Shown here: one piece after another, positions 1 to 7,667 of the stretch
Layout: each line of letters starts with the position of its first letter
How positions within the stretch are numbered: position 1 is the first letter of the stretch
Translations under genes and position numbers: made by a program
The notes under the pieces: model-generated
The model's database searches: none
What the model saw: only the letters and a program-made list of their open reading frames with translations
Told to the model about the DNA's origin: nothing
Source: Prevotellaceae bacterium UBA1743
Lineage (GTDB): Bacteria > Bacteroidota > Bacteroidia > Bacteroidales > Bacteroidaceae
Length of the DNA: 24,720 nt
NCBI GenBank assembly: GCA_002314945.1
Contig: DCHV01000075.1
Location: forward strand, 1-24,720
Direction: 5' to 3'

Positions 1-42
1 AGCAAACTTTTAACCAACTTTTTTTAGAAAAAATGTTTTTTT

Positions 43-82
43 ACCCTCTATACATAATATTATATATGGGGAAAAAGAGGGT
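43..82 (-). terminator. Possible weak terminator after the lipoprotein gene
   Basis: A 7-bp inverted repeat (ACCCTCT at 43-49, AGAGGGT at 76-82) lies just beyond the stop codon of the minus-strand gene ending at 89. Read on the minus strand it is followed by an A-run and then a T-run (about 30-35). The loop is long and AT-rich, so this is a weak candidate. Confidence 0.3.
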
Positions 83-88
83 TAATTC

Positions 89-1792
89 TCAAAATTCAAT
101 AAATCCACCATTCCAAGCATCAAGTTCAGGAACCGTGACATAGATTTGCCCATCCTCCTTTTGGAGTTTCAAAGTAACAGGTTTCTTCTTCATCTCATGC
201 CATACGACCTCCTCTACCCCATCAGGTACATTCTGCAGGCGAAGACGGATATCCCACTGTCTGTCTATCCGAGTACTGAGTAGGCCTATGGTTTTCAGTT
301 TTCCATCGGGAGTAATACGAGGCATCACCATACCACTATAGGGAGCACAGCACACCACGGGTGAGGGTTTCGCTTGATGAATCTTTTCACGCATTTCTTG
401 CACTTCACGCGAAGGTTGAGTTTGAGCATTCACCTGCATTTCACTATCCTCCAATGTGCCAAGCGATTTTCCCAAGCCGACCAACACAGGCAAGCCTAAG
501 CGTGCATAGCGGAACTGATTAAGAAAATCTCCCTGCAACTCATAGCCGAGAGACAAGGTACCTCTGTTTGCTTCCACATATTTCTTAAGTACTGGATAGC
601 CTTGAGAAATCGGGTTCAGCATATAGCGAGAATATGCCGCCGGATCCTCCTGCGTGATATTCACAGTAAAGTAACTCACCCCATCCATACCGTAGGCAAT
701 TGCCGTGAATCCCTCTGCCAGAACAGATTGCGCTGTACGTCCACCATAGACACGAGGCCAACTTTCCACCTCTGGCACCCAATTATCTACATAGTCGGGA
801 TTACCCATCGCCTTTCGGTAATTGGCAGCTTCCATACTCTTGACAATCTGGTCACAGGGGTGATTCTCGTCATAATAGGCACCACCACCCGCGCGATAGG
901 AGGCCGGCGTCCCAGTCGCCTCGCTCAGCACTTTGAGTATGGCAGATGCTTCATCCACCAAGTGTACAAAAAACGTCTGCTGGAGTCCGAGTCGCGTCTC
1001 GGGTGATTCAGCGTGTACTACCTCGGCTATTTCTTTTGCCAGATTGGCCAGGGTGCCAATGCTAAATTTGCGCCACTCGCTTTCCAATGCTGTATCTGTC
1101 CGCATCGCCATATCGAGCGACTCGCGTGTCCATTGCGTGCCACATTGAGCATTGAACAACTCTATACACGTAGGGCACCAGCATCCGATGCGCGACCCAA
1201 TGGTAGCAGGAGCATGATTCTCGAAGCGCAGGTCATCATCTATCCATATCTTTGACGGCTTGGTAGAGGCATAAAGACGAGCCATCTCTTTCATATATTG
1301 AATAAAGGCAGGTTGAGAAGGACAATTGCAATATTTGCATTCCGCCCCTGTGGAGCCAACCCATCCACCCCATTCTTTTGCCACAAAGGCATCTGGGTTT
1401 TTCTCTCCAAAAGAATCACCATGTCCGATAGTCATCTGTAACTGCAAAGAACCTACAACACCCTCATTCTTGAGTTTGGAGAAGATGATGTTCGTCCGTT
1501 CTGCATGTTCACGATGCCAATCGAGAGTCCTCACCCCTACTCCAGTGGAGATCCACACCTCGTCGCAACATCCAGGATTTTCACAAATGACCTGGTATGT
1601 TTTCTCCAGATGTTCCATCGTATCTGTATCAGCCGACGAGAGACGAAGAATCATCATCGGAGAAGCATCCTCACAGGATGCCTTTGTGGAATCATCTTTC
1701 GCACACGAGGACAACGTAAGTAGCATACAAGCACCAACATATAGAGCACATGTCCCTATTCCTTTATTCTGTATATCTTTCATATTCATCAT
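89..1792 (-). CDS. Putative lipoprotein, GH42-like TIM-barrel glycoside hydrolase relative
   Basis: A 567-residue exported lipoprotein whose exact family I do not recognise. The N terminus has a hydrophobic signal ending in LSSC, with C30 as the lipid-modified cysteine. Starts at M1, M2 or M4 are all possible. The region around residues 183-220 (WIDDDLRF, then GCWCPTC, then a helical stretch) resembles the part of GH42-type (clan GH-A) enzymes where an Asn-Glu pair carrying the acid/base is followed by a zinc-binding C-x-C-x2-C motif. Here C204, C206 and C209 fit that motif. A second cysteine group lies at C152, C155 and C157. The position expected to hold Asn-Glu reads Asp-Asp-Asp, so catalysis may differ from GH42 or be absent. 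It is divergent from the GH92 gene across a 532-bp gap, and the context suggests glycan processing at the cell surface. The gene call is strong. The fold is inferred from motif spacing only. Confidence 0.8.
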   Translation of the reverse strand: MMNMKDIQNKGIGTCALYVGACMLLTLSSCAKDDSTKASCEDASPMMILRLSSADTDTMEHLEKTYQVICENPGCCDEVWISTGVGVRTLDWHREHAERTNIIFSKLKNEGVVGSLQLQMTIGHGDSFGEKNPDAFVAKEWGGWVGSTGAECKYCNCPSQPAFIQYMKEMARLYASTKPSKIWIDDDLRFENHAPATIGSRIGCWCPTCIELFNAQCGTQWTRESLDMAMRTDTALESEWRKFSIGTLANLAKEIAEVVHAESPETRLGLQQTFFVHLVDEASAILKVLSEATGTPASYRAGGGAYYDENHPCDQIVKSMEAANYRKAMGNPDYVDNWVPEVESWPRVYGGRTAQSVLAEGFTAIAYGMDGVSYFTVNITQEDPAAYSRYMLNPISQGYPVLKKYVEANRGTLSLGYELQGDFLNQFRYARLGLPVLVGLGKSLGTLEDSEMQVNAQTQPSREVQEMREKIHQAKPSPVVCCAPYSGMVMPRITPDGKLKTIGLLSTRIDRQWDIRLRLQNVPDGVEEVVWHEMKKKPVTLKLQKEDGQIYVTVPELDAWNGGFIEF

Positions 1793-1826
1793 TTATAGTC
1801 GCACACAATTTACTGGTATTCGTTGG

Positions 1827-1834
1827 CGAAGATA
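1827..1834 (-). promoter_or_regulatory. Candidate -7 box for the lipoprotein gene
   Basis: The minus strand reads TATCTTCG, one base from the Bacteroidetes TAnnTTTG -7 consensus, about 35 bp upstream of the start codon at 1792. The same variant occurs before the ATPase gene at 24202-24209. No clear -33 TTTG is seen at the usual distance. Confidence 0.4.
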
Positions 1835-1960
1835 CTGATTTTACTTCAATAATCGGTCAGTTCTCATCAGATTTTTTAATATTTCAACAAAAATCAGCGA
1901 GAAAAAGCCTGACACATCAGTATCGTATTGTTGTTTGGGCGCATTGCTGATGTACGTGTA

Positions 1961-2087
1961 CGTTGACTGTCCGTTGACCCTTCGAAGTAACATCGGTATA
2001 ACATTATATCCATTCCAATTCACCTCCAATCCACCTCCAATTTTCCAGAGTCTTAATTGGACTTGAATTGGAGGTGAATTGGACTTA
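1961..2087. repeat. Chain of 11-bp-period tandem repeats
   Basis: Successive 11-bp units recur in small blocks. CGTTGACTGTC (1961-1971) and CGTTGACCCTT (1972-1982) form one block. CGAAGTAACAT (1983-1993) and CGGTATAACAT (1994-2004) form another. CACCTCCAATC (2021-2031) and CACCTCCAATT (2032-2042) form a third. AATTGGACTTG (2055-2065), AATTGGAGGTG (2066-2076) and AATTGGACTTA (2077-2087) form the fourth. The sequence changes from block to block but the 11-bp step is kept within each block. The last two blocks are inverted relative to each other. Function unknown. Confidence 0.8.
2014..2083. repeat. Perfect 17-bp inverted repeat with 36-bp loop
   Basis: TCCAATTCACCTCCAAT at 2014-2030 is the exact reverse complement of 2067-2083. 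The arms are built from the CACCTCCAATY / AATTGGAGGTG 11-bp units, so further offset pairings are possible. No T-run follows directly on either strand, so it does not look like an intrinsic terminator. It could form a cruciform or an RNA hairpin in the GH92 upstream region. Confidence 0.85.
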
Positions 2088-2290
2088 TATAGGTATCACT
2101 ACGAAGTCTTATCGGAGGATTTCCTCAAAAGTAAAGCATGTCCCCGTCGAGGGAAAATAGCTGCCATCCATTCCTCTATAGATGGAAAACCTCGCATAGA
2201 TAATAGATGGTTCCTGACAACAACAAACATAATCCCTCAACTATTCACCCATGTTTTTGTGATTCCTAATGGAGAAATCAAAAAAAATCA

Positions 2291-2298
2291 CTAAATTT
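2291..2298 (+). promoter_or_regulatory. Candidate -7 box for the GH92 gene
   Basis: TAAATTTG matches the Bacteroidetes -7 consensus TAnnTTTG and ends 26 bp before the GH92 start codon. The -33 element is not clear at standard spacing: the nearest TTTG is at 2256-2259, too far upstream. Confidence 0.55.
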
Positions 2299-2324
2299 GC
2301 AGCAAAAATAAATAACTATTTGAT

Positions 2325-4625
2325 ATGAAGCATTTCCTGAGCATATCGGTTACCTGGCTACTGGCAGCCAACACAAGTATGGCACAATCACAGTATGTCA
2401 ACCCTTTCATTGGAGCAAGCACAAACATGAGCAAGGCGGGAGCCATGCACGGATTGGGCAAAACTTTCCCTGGTGCAGCCACGCCCTTTGGCATGGTACA
2501 GGTGAGTCCACAAACCATCACTGGTGGGGACAATGGCCCCGGGTATAGCCACGAGCATCTGACCATTGAGGGATTCAGCATGACGCAGATGAGCGGCATA
2601 GGATGGTACGGAGACTTGGGCAACTTCATGGTGCAACCCACCACAGGTCCTCTGCACACCATTGCAGGACGAGAGGATGGCTCGATGGAGGGCTACCGCT
2701 CGCACTACGAGAAAGCAACCGAGACGGCCAAGGCGGGCTACTACAGGACACGACTGACAGATTATGGCATAGATGTGGAATGTAGTGCGACCCAACGATG
2801 CGGTATCCTACGCTTCACCTACCCCGACAACAAGGTTTCCCGCATACAGGTGGATTTGGCACGACGTGTAGGCGGTACTTCCACCCGACAATATATCCGT
2901 GTAGTAGATGACCACACCATCGAAGGATGGATGCGTTGCACACCCGAAGGTGGCGGATGGGGCAATGGAGGTGGACAGGGGCGCTACACAGTACATTTCC
3001 ATGCTACCCTGAGCAAGCCTATGGTGAAATACGGATTCTGGAGCGCTGAGATACCCGAGGGAACAGACCGATGTATGCCACAATGCCATAGTGAGGAGTA
3101 CCTGAAACAAGTTGCAGAGGCTCGCATCGTGGAGGGTGAGAGTGAAATAGAGGGTGACCACATCGGGTTCTACACGGAGTTCCCCACACAATGGGGGGAC
3201 AAGGTGGAAATGAAGGTGGGCATTTCCTTTGTAGATATTGAAGGGGCACGACGCAACTATGATGCAGAGATACGAGACAAGAACTTCGACCAAGTGAAGA
3301 ATGAAGCCACCGCACGATGGGACGAGGCACTGAGCCGCGTGAGCATAGAGGGTGGCACAGAAGATGAGAAGGTGATTTTCTATACTGCTCTGTACCACAC
3401 GATGATCGACCCGCGCACCTATCAGGATGTGGACGGACGCTACATAGGGGGTGACCAGCAGATTCATCAAGCAGAGAAGGGCTATATAAAACGCACTATC
3501 TTCTCGGGATGGGATGTATTCCGCAGCCAGTTCCCCCTGCAAACCATCATCAACCCTCATCTGGTGAGCGACATGATCAACTCGCTGACGGGATTGGCCG
3601 AACAGAGTGGGAAAGGCTACTACGAGCGATGGGAATTCTTGAATGCCTACTCGGGATGTATGTTGGGCAACCCTGCCATCTCGGTGTTGGCAGACGCATA
3701 CGCCAAGGGAATACGTACATACGACACGAAGAAGGCATACGAGACAGCCTTGAAGACCTCGGAAAAGAATGCCAACAACGACCGAGGCTACACAAGCGGA
3801 AGCATCTCCACCACCCTGGAATACGCCTACTCCGACTGGTGTATGTATCAACTTGCCGAACAGATGGGTGACAAGCAGAACGCACGGAAATATGCTGCAC
3901 GATGCAAATCCTACGCCTCTATCTACGATCCAGAGCACAAGTGGTTCCGTCCAAAGAATGGTGACGGCACATGGCAGGATTGGCCAGAAACAGGCATCTA
4001 TACGGAGGGATATGGTAGTTGCGAATCTAATCCCCTGCAACAGGGATGGTTCGTACCACATGACATACAGGGTTTTGCCAAACTGTTAGGCGGAAAGGAA
4101 AGAACCATAGCAGAACTGGACAGTATGTTTGAGCACACTCCCAGTTCAATGTTGTGGAATCAGTACTACAATCATGCCAACGAACCGGTACATCACATTC
4201 CATTCATGTACAACGCATTGGGACAGCCCTGGAAGACCCAGCGATGGAGTCGCTTCATCTGTTCTCATGCCTACGGGAACATGGTGGAAGGACTGAAGGG
4301 CAACGAAGATGTGGGTCAGATGTCAGCCTGGTATGTACTGGCAGCAAGCGGCCTACACCCTGTCTGCCCGGGTGACCCGCGTACAGAAATCACCTCTCCA
4401 GTATTCGACCGCGTGGAGTTCCGCCTCGACCCCGACTATGCAACAGGTGAGAAGTTTACTATCATCGCCCATAACAATTCACCAGAGAACCTATACATCC
4501 AACGTACAACATTGAACGGGAAGCCCTACAATCGATGCTACCTGGATTTCCAACAGATTACTGCAGGGGGCACATTGGAACTCTACATGGGACCTGAACC
4601 AAATAAAAAATGGGGAGTAAAATGA
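2325..4625 (+). CDS. GH92 family exo-alpha-mannosidase
   Basis: A 766-residue exported enzyme of glycoside hydrolase family 92. These are calcium-dependent inverting exo-alpha-mannosidases that trim mannan or N-glycan side chains. A signal peptide covers about residues 1-20, ending near SMAQ. The mature N terminus begins YVNPFIGAS, followed by TFPGAATPFGMVQVSP, a strong family signature. Further signatures are YSDWCMYQLA in the middle, HANEPVHHIPFMYN with Glu620, a candidate general acid, and the late GNEDVGQMSAWYVL motif (659 onward) carrying the acidic pair expected to activate water. The length is typical. The linkage specificity (alpha-1,2, -1,3 or other) cannot be read with confidence. 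The gene has its own candidate promoter and its stop codon overlaps the start of the nitroreductase gene (ATGA). The secreted GH130 downstream suggests a shared mannoside substrate. Confidence 0.95.
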   Translation: MKHFLSISVTWLLAANTSMAQSQYVNPFIGASTNMSKAGAMHGLGKTFPGAATPFGMVQVSPQTITGGDNGPGYSHEHLTIEGFSMTQMSGIGWYGDLGNFMVQPTTGPLHTIAGREDGSMEGYRSHYEKATETAKAGYYRTRLTDYGIDVECSATQRCGILRFTYPDNKVSRIQVDLARRVGGTSTRQYIRVVDDHTIEGWMRCTPEGGGWGNGGGQGRYTVHFHATLSKPMVKYGFWSAEIPEGTDRCMPQCHSEEYLKQVAEARIVEGESEIEGDHIGFYTEFPTQWGDKVEMKVGISFVDIEGARRNYDAEIRDKNFDQVKNEATARWDEALSRVSIEGGTEDEKVIFYTALYHTMIDPRTYQDVDGRYIGGDQQIHQAEKGYIKRTIFSGWDVFRSQFPLQTIINPHLVSDMINSLTGLAEQSGKGYYERWEFLNAYSGCMLGNPAISVLADAYAKGIRTYDTKKAYETALKTSEKNANNDRGYTSGSISTTLEYAYSDWCMYQLAEQMGDKQNARKYAARCKSYASIYDPEHKWFRPKNGDGTWQDWPETGIYTEGYGSCESNPLQQGWFVPHDIQGFAKLLGGKERTIAELDSMFEHTPSSMLWNQYYNHANEPVHHIPFMYNALGQPWKTQRWSRFICSHAYGNMVEGLKGNEDVGQMSAWYVLAASGLHPVCPGDPRTEITSPVFDRVEFRLDPDYATGEKFTIIAHNNSPENLYIQRTTLNGKPYNRCYLDFQQITAGGTLELYMGPEPNKKWGVK

Positions 4626-5146
4626 TGAAAGACTTCAAGGCTCTGACCGAAGAACGGCAATCGGTACGCGGATACACTCCCGAACGTATTTCCAGAGAAA
4701 CATTGGATTACATTTTAGAATGCGGACGGATGGCGCCTTCAGCCGTGAATCGCCAACCATGGAAGATACGTATCCTGACACCCGACACATCCACAGAGAA
4801 ATGGGAAGCTATACATCGCTGTTATCATAGGGAATGGTTTGAGACAGCCCCGTACGTACTCGTATGCTCCATTCTGCACGAAGCCTCATGGAAGCGCGCA
4901 CAGGACGAGAAAGACCATGGCGACATCGACATCGCCATTCTGGCAGAGCACCTCTGCTTGGCTGCCACCGAGCAGGGAATAGGCACATGCTGGGTTTGCA
5001 ACTTCGATGCCTCGTTATGCAAGGAAGCCTTGAGTATGCCCGACAATGAGGAACCAGCCGTGCTGATTCCAATGGGATATGCAGCACAAAAAAAACTCCG
5101 ACCAAAAGATCGGAAGGCTATCTCTGAAATCGTGGAAATACTGTAG
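4622..5146 (+). CDS. Nitroreductase family FMN-dependent oxidoreductase
   Basis: A 174-residue cytoplasmic flavoprotein of the nitroreductase superfamily. Such enzymes use NAD(P)H through bound FMN to reduce nitro compounds, quinones or enones, and the physiological substrate cannot be told from sequence. Family marks are the N-terminal RQSVRGY segment (phosphate contact for FMN), MAPSAVNRQPW, and IGTCWVCNF near residue 125. There is no signal peptide. I chose the ATG at 4622 because it overlaps the GH92 stop codon as ATGA, implying translational coupling. ATG 4625 is also possible, and an in-frame ATG at 4610 would overlap further. The last 13 codons (5105-5143) recur as a degraded copy at 6513-6553, beyond the next gene. 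Confidence 0.88.
   Translation: MMKDFKALTEERQSVRGYTPERISRETLDYILECGRMAPSAVNRQPWKIRILTPDTSTEKWEAIHRCYHREWFETAPYVLVCSILHEASWKRAQDEKDHGDIDIAILAEHLCLAATEQGIGTCWVCNFDASLCKEALSMPDNEEPAVLIPMGYAAQKKLRPKDRKAISEIVEIL
5105..5143 (+). repeat. Direct repeat copy A, 3' end of the nitroreductase gene
   Basis: This 39-bp segment encodes the last residues of the nitroreductase up to the base before its TAG stop. It recurs as a slightly diverged 41-bp copy at 6513-6553. The identical blocks include AAAGATCGGAA, GCTATCTC and TCGTGGAAATACTG. The flanks outside the two copies do not match. Confidence 0.85.
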
Positions 5147-5185
5147 ATTGGATGTATTATCTGATTTTTTCTATGTGGCACAAGT

Positions 5186-6505
5186 GTGACTATTAATAGA
5201 TTTCTTCTTCTGGCTTTGATCCCAGCATGTGCATGGACACAGGATCTGACACACGAAGTGGAAGCCGATATACATAGATGGCCTGTGCCAGAGATAGATA
5301 CTGCATGGAAACTGGAGTATATGCCTCAAAACAACCCCAACCATAACGTTTACGTCTATAAGGACAAACTATATGATGCTCTTTTTACCAGGACATTGGG
5401 TTGGAATGGCGGTGATGGCGTACAGACAACGATGTTACCCGATGGAAATGTATTTTGGTCGTTCAACGATAGTTTCTATGGAAGGGTAAATTCTTCTACA
5501 CGTGCCCGTAAGTCGTGTAACTTTCCGCGTAATAGTATAATGGTGCAGACGCCAGATGCAGATGGCAAGCCAGGCACGAAGTCAACAAACCAGATATGGC
5601 TGGCAGATTGGGTAAACAAGGAGGCAGGAACATGCCGAACTCATATTCGCCATCCCAAGGGCGAGAAGACAACTGAAGAGATAAAGGCGGGTGAAATAGA
5701 CCAGCAGTACGTGTACTGGGCAGGCGACGGAACGGTAGTGAACGGTCAGTTGCAGCTGCTGTGGGGAGGAGTATATAACGGGACAGAAAACCTCATGCAA
5801 CCAAACAACCGCGCCCTTGCCATCTATTCCTTAGAAGGTTCACCTGGAGATGACACCTATCTGAAGATAGTAAGCGTAGATCACAACTTTTTCGAGAAAG
5901 ATCCTATTGGCTACGGCCAGACGCTGTGGGAGGACGAAGACGGGCATACATACTTGTATGCCTGCAACCAGTATAAGAAAAACGATGCTGATCTACTCAA
6001 CACTTCGTCGCCTGTAGTGGCACGAAGCGCAACACACGACTTACGGTCGAAGTGGGAGTACTATGTATCTGATTCCAGGGGTATTTTCAATTGGCAGGAT
6101 ACATATCCTACTACAGAGGAAGTAAATCGTTCCGCGATCTCAAGTCGTAGTGTCTCTACGGCTTGGGTCTTCAAAGATGACAACTATTACTACATGACGG
6201 CTCAAGGATATGTCTTCGGCAAGCAAGTGTACATAATGAGAAGCAAGAATGCATGGGGGCCCTTCGAGGAGTGTCACCAACTGTGGACAATGCCTTGTGT
6301 GTTGGACAAAAAGGGCAGACGTACTTATCAGAAATACTATATGCCTCACTTGCACCAAACATTGTCAAGAGAGGGAGAACTGGTATTCTCCACCAACACA
6401 GATACCAAGGAATGGAGTGACAACTTCAATGCGACAGGAAGTGCCGACTTCTATCGTCCTTTCTTCTTCCGTGTGTATAATTGGAAGGCTATTTTTGACG
6501 AGTAG
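5186..6505 (+). CDS. Secreted DUF5005/DUF4185-like beta-propeller protein
   Basis: A 439-residue exported protein with an N-terminal signal (about residues 1-18, MTINRFLLLALIPACAWTQ). It resembles Bacteroidetes secreted proteins of the DUF5005/DUF4185 type, which are predicted five-bladed beta-propellers related to GH43/GH130-like folds. Visible marks are repeated blade-like blocks: LGWNGGDGVQTTMLPDGNVFWSFNDSF, YVYWAGDGTVVNGQLQLLWGG split by short loops, IGYGQTLWEDEDGHTYLYAC, and YKKNDAD. Acidic and tryptophan-rich strand ends suggest a carbohydrate active site. The start is a GTG; an in-frame stop lies 24 bp upstream and no ATG lies between. It sits 39 bp after the nitroreductase stop, on the same strand, and converges on the GH130 gene. 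The gene is bracketed by a duplicated nitroreductase 3' end, suggesting later insertion. Substrate unknown; family assignment is by general resemblance. Confidence 0.8.
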   Translation: MTINRFLLLALIPACAWTQDLTHEVEADIHRWPVPEIDTAWKLEYMPQNNPNHNVYVYKDKLYDALFTRTLGWNGGDGVQTTMLPDGNVFWSFNDSFYGRVNSSTRARKSCNFPRNSIMVQTPDADGKPGTKSTNQIWLADWVNKEAGTCRTHIRHPKGEKTTEEIKAGEIDQQYVYWAGDGTVVNGQLQLLWGGVYNGTENLMQPNNRALAIYSLEGSPGDDTYLKIVSVDHNFFEKDPIGYGQTLWEDEDGHTYLYACNQYKKNDADLLNTSSPVVARSATHDLRSKWEYYVSDSRGIFNWQDTYPTTEEVNRSAISSRSVSTAWVFKDDNYYYMTAQGYVFGKQVYIMRSKNAWGPFEECHQLWTMPCVLDKKGRRTYQKYYMPHLHQTLSREGELVFSTNTDTKEWSDNFNATGSADFYRPFFFRVYNWKAIFDE

Positions 6506-6512
6506 CAATGAG

Positions 6513-6553
6513 AAAGATCGGAAAGCTATCTCACAAACATCGTGGAAATACTG
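6513..6553 (+). repeat. Direct repeat copy B, remnant of nitroreductase 3' end
   Basis: A 41-bp near copy of 5105-5143, lying between the convergent propeller and GH130 genes and ending 5 bp from the GH130 stop codon. Relative to copy A it has a 2-bp insertion and a few substitutions, and the stop TAG has become CAA. It is therefore non-coding debris and not a gene end. Copies A and B are 1,408 bp apart, the length of the propeller gene plus its spacers. Confidence 0.85.
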
Positions 6554-6557
6554 CAAA

Positions 6558-7667
6558 CTACGGTTCATAGACGGCTACGCCCACACGCGAATCTGCACAC
6601 CCGTAGTAGAGGAACCATTTTCCATGCAGAGGAACAAGTCCTTCAATAAATACTGTACCCTGAGGATACTGGCCACTCTTCTCGAAATCCGCCTCTGGCT
6701 GAAAGAACGGCTCGTCCAACCTATCCACCAATCGCGTAGGATCCTTGGCAGAAAAGAGGGCTTGACCCGCACAATACGAACCAGTAGTATAACGAGAATC
6801 ACCCTTGTCACCCGAATCATTCTTGCCATTGTAGAACAGCAGGATGCCTTTCTTGGTACGGATAGCTGGAGGGCCGCATTCAGTCAACCGACTATCGAAA
6901 TATCCTGAACGTGTGTCCATGACATGAAGCAGTTCGCCCTTTTCGTCCAGAAGAGGTGTCCAATGAATAAGGTCTTCGCTGGTAGCCACATTCACAAACT
7001 CCTCCCCCCAATACATCCAGTACTTGCCTTGCATACGGGAAATCACTTGGCGACCGTGCTTCATCTCGGTAATGATGGAAGCAGACTTGGTAAACTCATC
7101 ACGTAGCGCACCACTAAAGGCCGGGCCATGCTTCGTCCAATGCACCAAATCACGCGAGGTAGCCACAGAGAGGCGCGCTGTTTTACGGTTCCAACTGGTG
7201 TACATCATTACATAGAGACCATCCTCGGTCATGCAGACACGAGGATCCTCGCATCCTCCAGGAGTATCCAAATGGGCAAAGGCATCACCACCAGGATATA
7301 GTACAGGAGCCGCATGGCGCTGGAAATGCGTACCATCCTCGCTATATGCAAACCCGACACGAGAGGTGCGTGATCCTATTCCCTGGGCGATATTATCCTC
7401 TGCACGATAGAGCACAGCTATGCCCCCATTGAGGACAGCTGCGGCAGGATTGAATGTATCGCTATTCTCCCATGGTGTGGAGGCACGGTGCATGGGGCAA
7501 TAAAAATGACTGGTCGTATCAGGGGAGAGGACAGGATTGACGCCTGCTGGACGACGGAAATCGAGCCATGCCCATTTCTTTGACGCATTCTCCACCCGTT
7601 CCCCTGCAAGAGCAGGAGAAAGAAAAGCACACACGAACAGGTAAAAAAACAAATGTATCTTTCTCAT
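6558..7667 (-). CDS. Secreted GH130 family beta-mannosidase/phosphorylase
   Basis: A 369-residue protein of glycoside hydrolase family 130, a five-bladed beta-propeller family. It contains mannoside phosphorylases and, in Bacteroides, secreted beta-1,2-mannosidases. A signal peptide (about residues 1-21, ending SPALAG) places it outside the cytoplasm, where inorganic phosphate-dependent phosphorolysis is unlikely, so a hydrolytic role is favoured. Family marks include FNPAAAVLNGGIAVLYRAED, GCEDPRVCMTEDGLYVMMYTSW, SRDLVHWTKHGPAF, and the SRLTECGPPAI segment before LLFYNGKN. It starts at the ATG overlapping the CE15 stop codon (ATGA), so it is the distal gene of a two-gene operon read from about 8976. 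Linkage specificity is inferred from family knowledge, not proven here. Confidence 0.9.
   Translation of the reverse strand: MRKIHLFFYLFVCAFLSPALAGERVENASKKWAWLDFRRPAGVNPVLSPDTTSHFYCPMHRASTPWENSDTFNPAAAVLNGGIAVLYRAEDNIAQGIGSRTSRVGFAYSEDGTHFQRHAAPVLYPGGDAFAHLDTPGGCEDPRVCMTEDGLYVMMYTSWNRKTARLSVATSRDLVHWTKHGPAFSGALRDEFTKSASIITEMKHGRQVISRMQGKYWMYWGEEFVNVATSEDLIHWTPLLDEKGELLHVMDTRSGYFDSRLTECGPPAIRTKKGILLFYNGKNDSGDKGDSRYTTGSYCAGQALFSAKDPTRLVDRLDEPFFQPEADFEKSGQYPQGTVFIEGLVPLHGKWFLYYGCADSRVGVAVYEP

Larger units (their letters stand above)
1793..2324. other. 532-bp intergenic region between divergent lipoprotein and GH92 genes
   Basis: No convincing gene. Short open frames exist (for example 1841-2029 on the minus strand, 62 codons) but have no recognisable domain and are largely built from the 11-bp repeats. 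The region holds a candidate minus-strand promoter near 1827-1834, a 7-bp inverted repeat (ACATCAG at 1914-1920, CTGATGT at 1947-1953), a run of 11-bp-period repeats (1961-2087) containing a 17-bp inverted repeat, and the GH92 promoter box at 2291-2298. I see nothing clear between about 2090 and 2290. Confidence 0.7.

Noticed and set aside
1841..2029. 62-codon minus-strand open frame in the lipoprotein-GH92 gap
   Set aside because: Its N-terminal part is translated 11-bp repeat, it has no recognisable domain or signal, and it ends among non-coding sequence. I treat it as non-coding.
2165..2185. CCATC/GATGG hairpin before GH92
   Set aside because: Only a 5-bp stem with no T-run; likely by chance.
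2808..4061. 417-codon minus-strand open frame opposite GH92
   Set aside because: It lies wholly within the GH92 gene, which has strong family motifs. The antisense product is Cys/Val/His-rich and unlike a real protein.
6249..6908. 219-codon plus-strand frame across the propeller/GH130 junction
   Set aside because: It overlaps two well-supported genes in wrong frames. Its apparent nitroreductase-like segment is just the duplicated 40-bp fragment.
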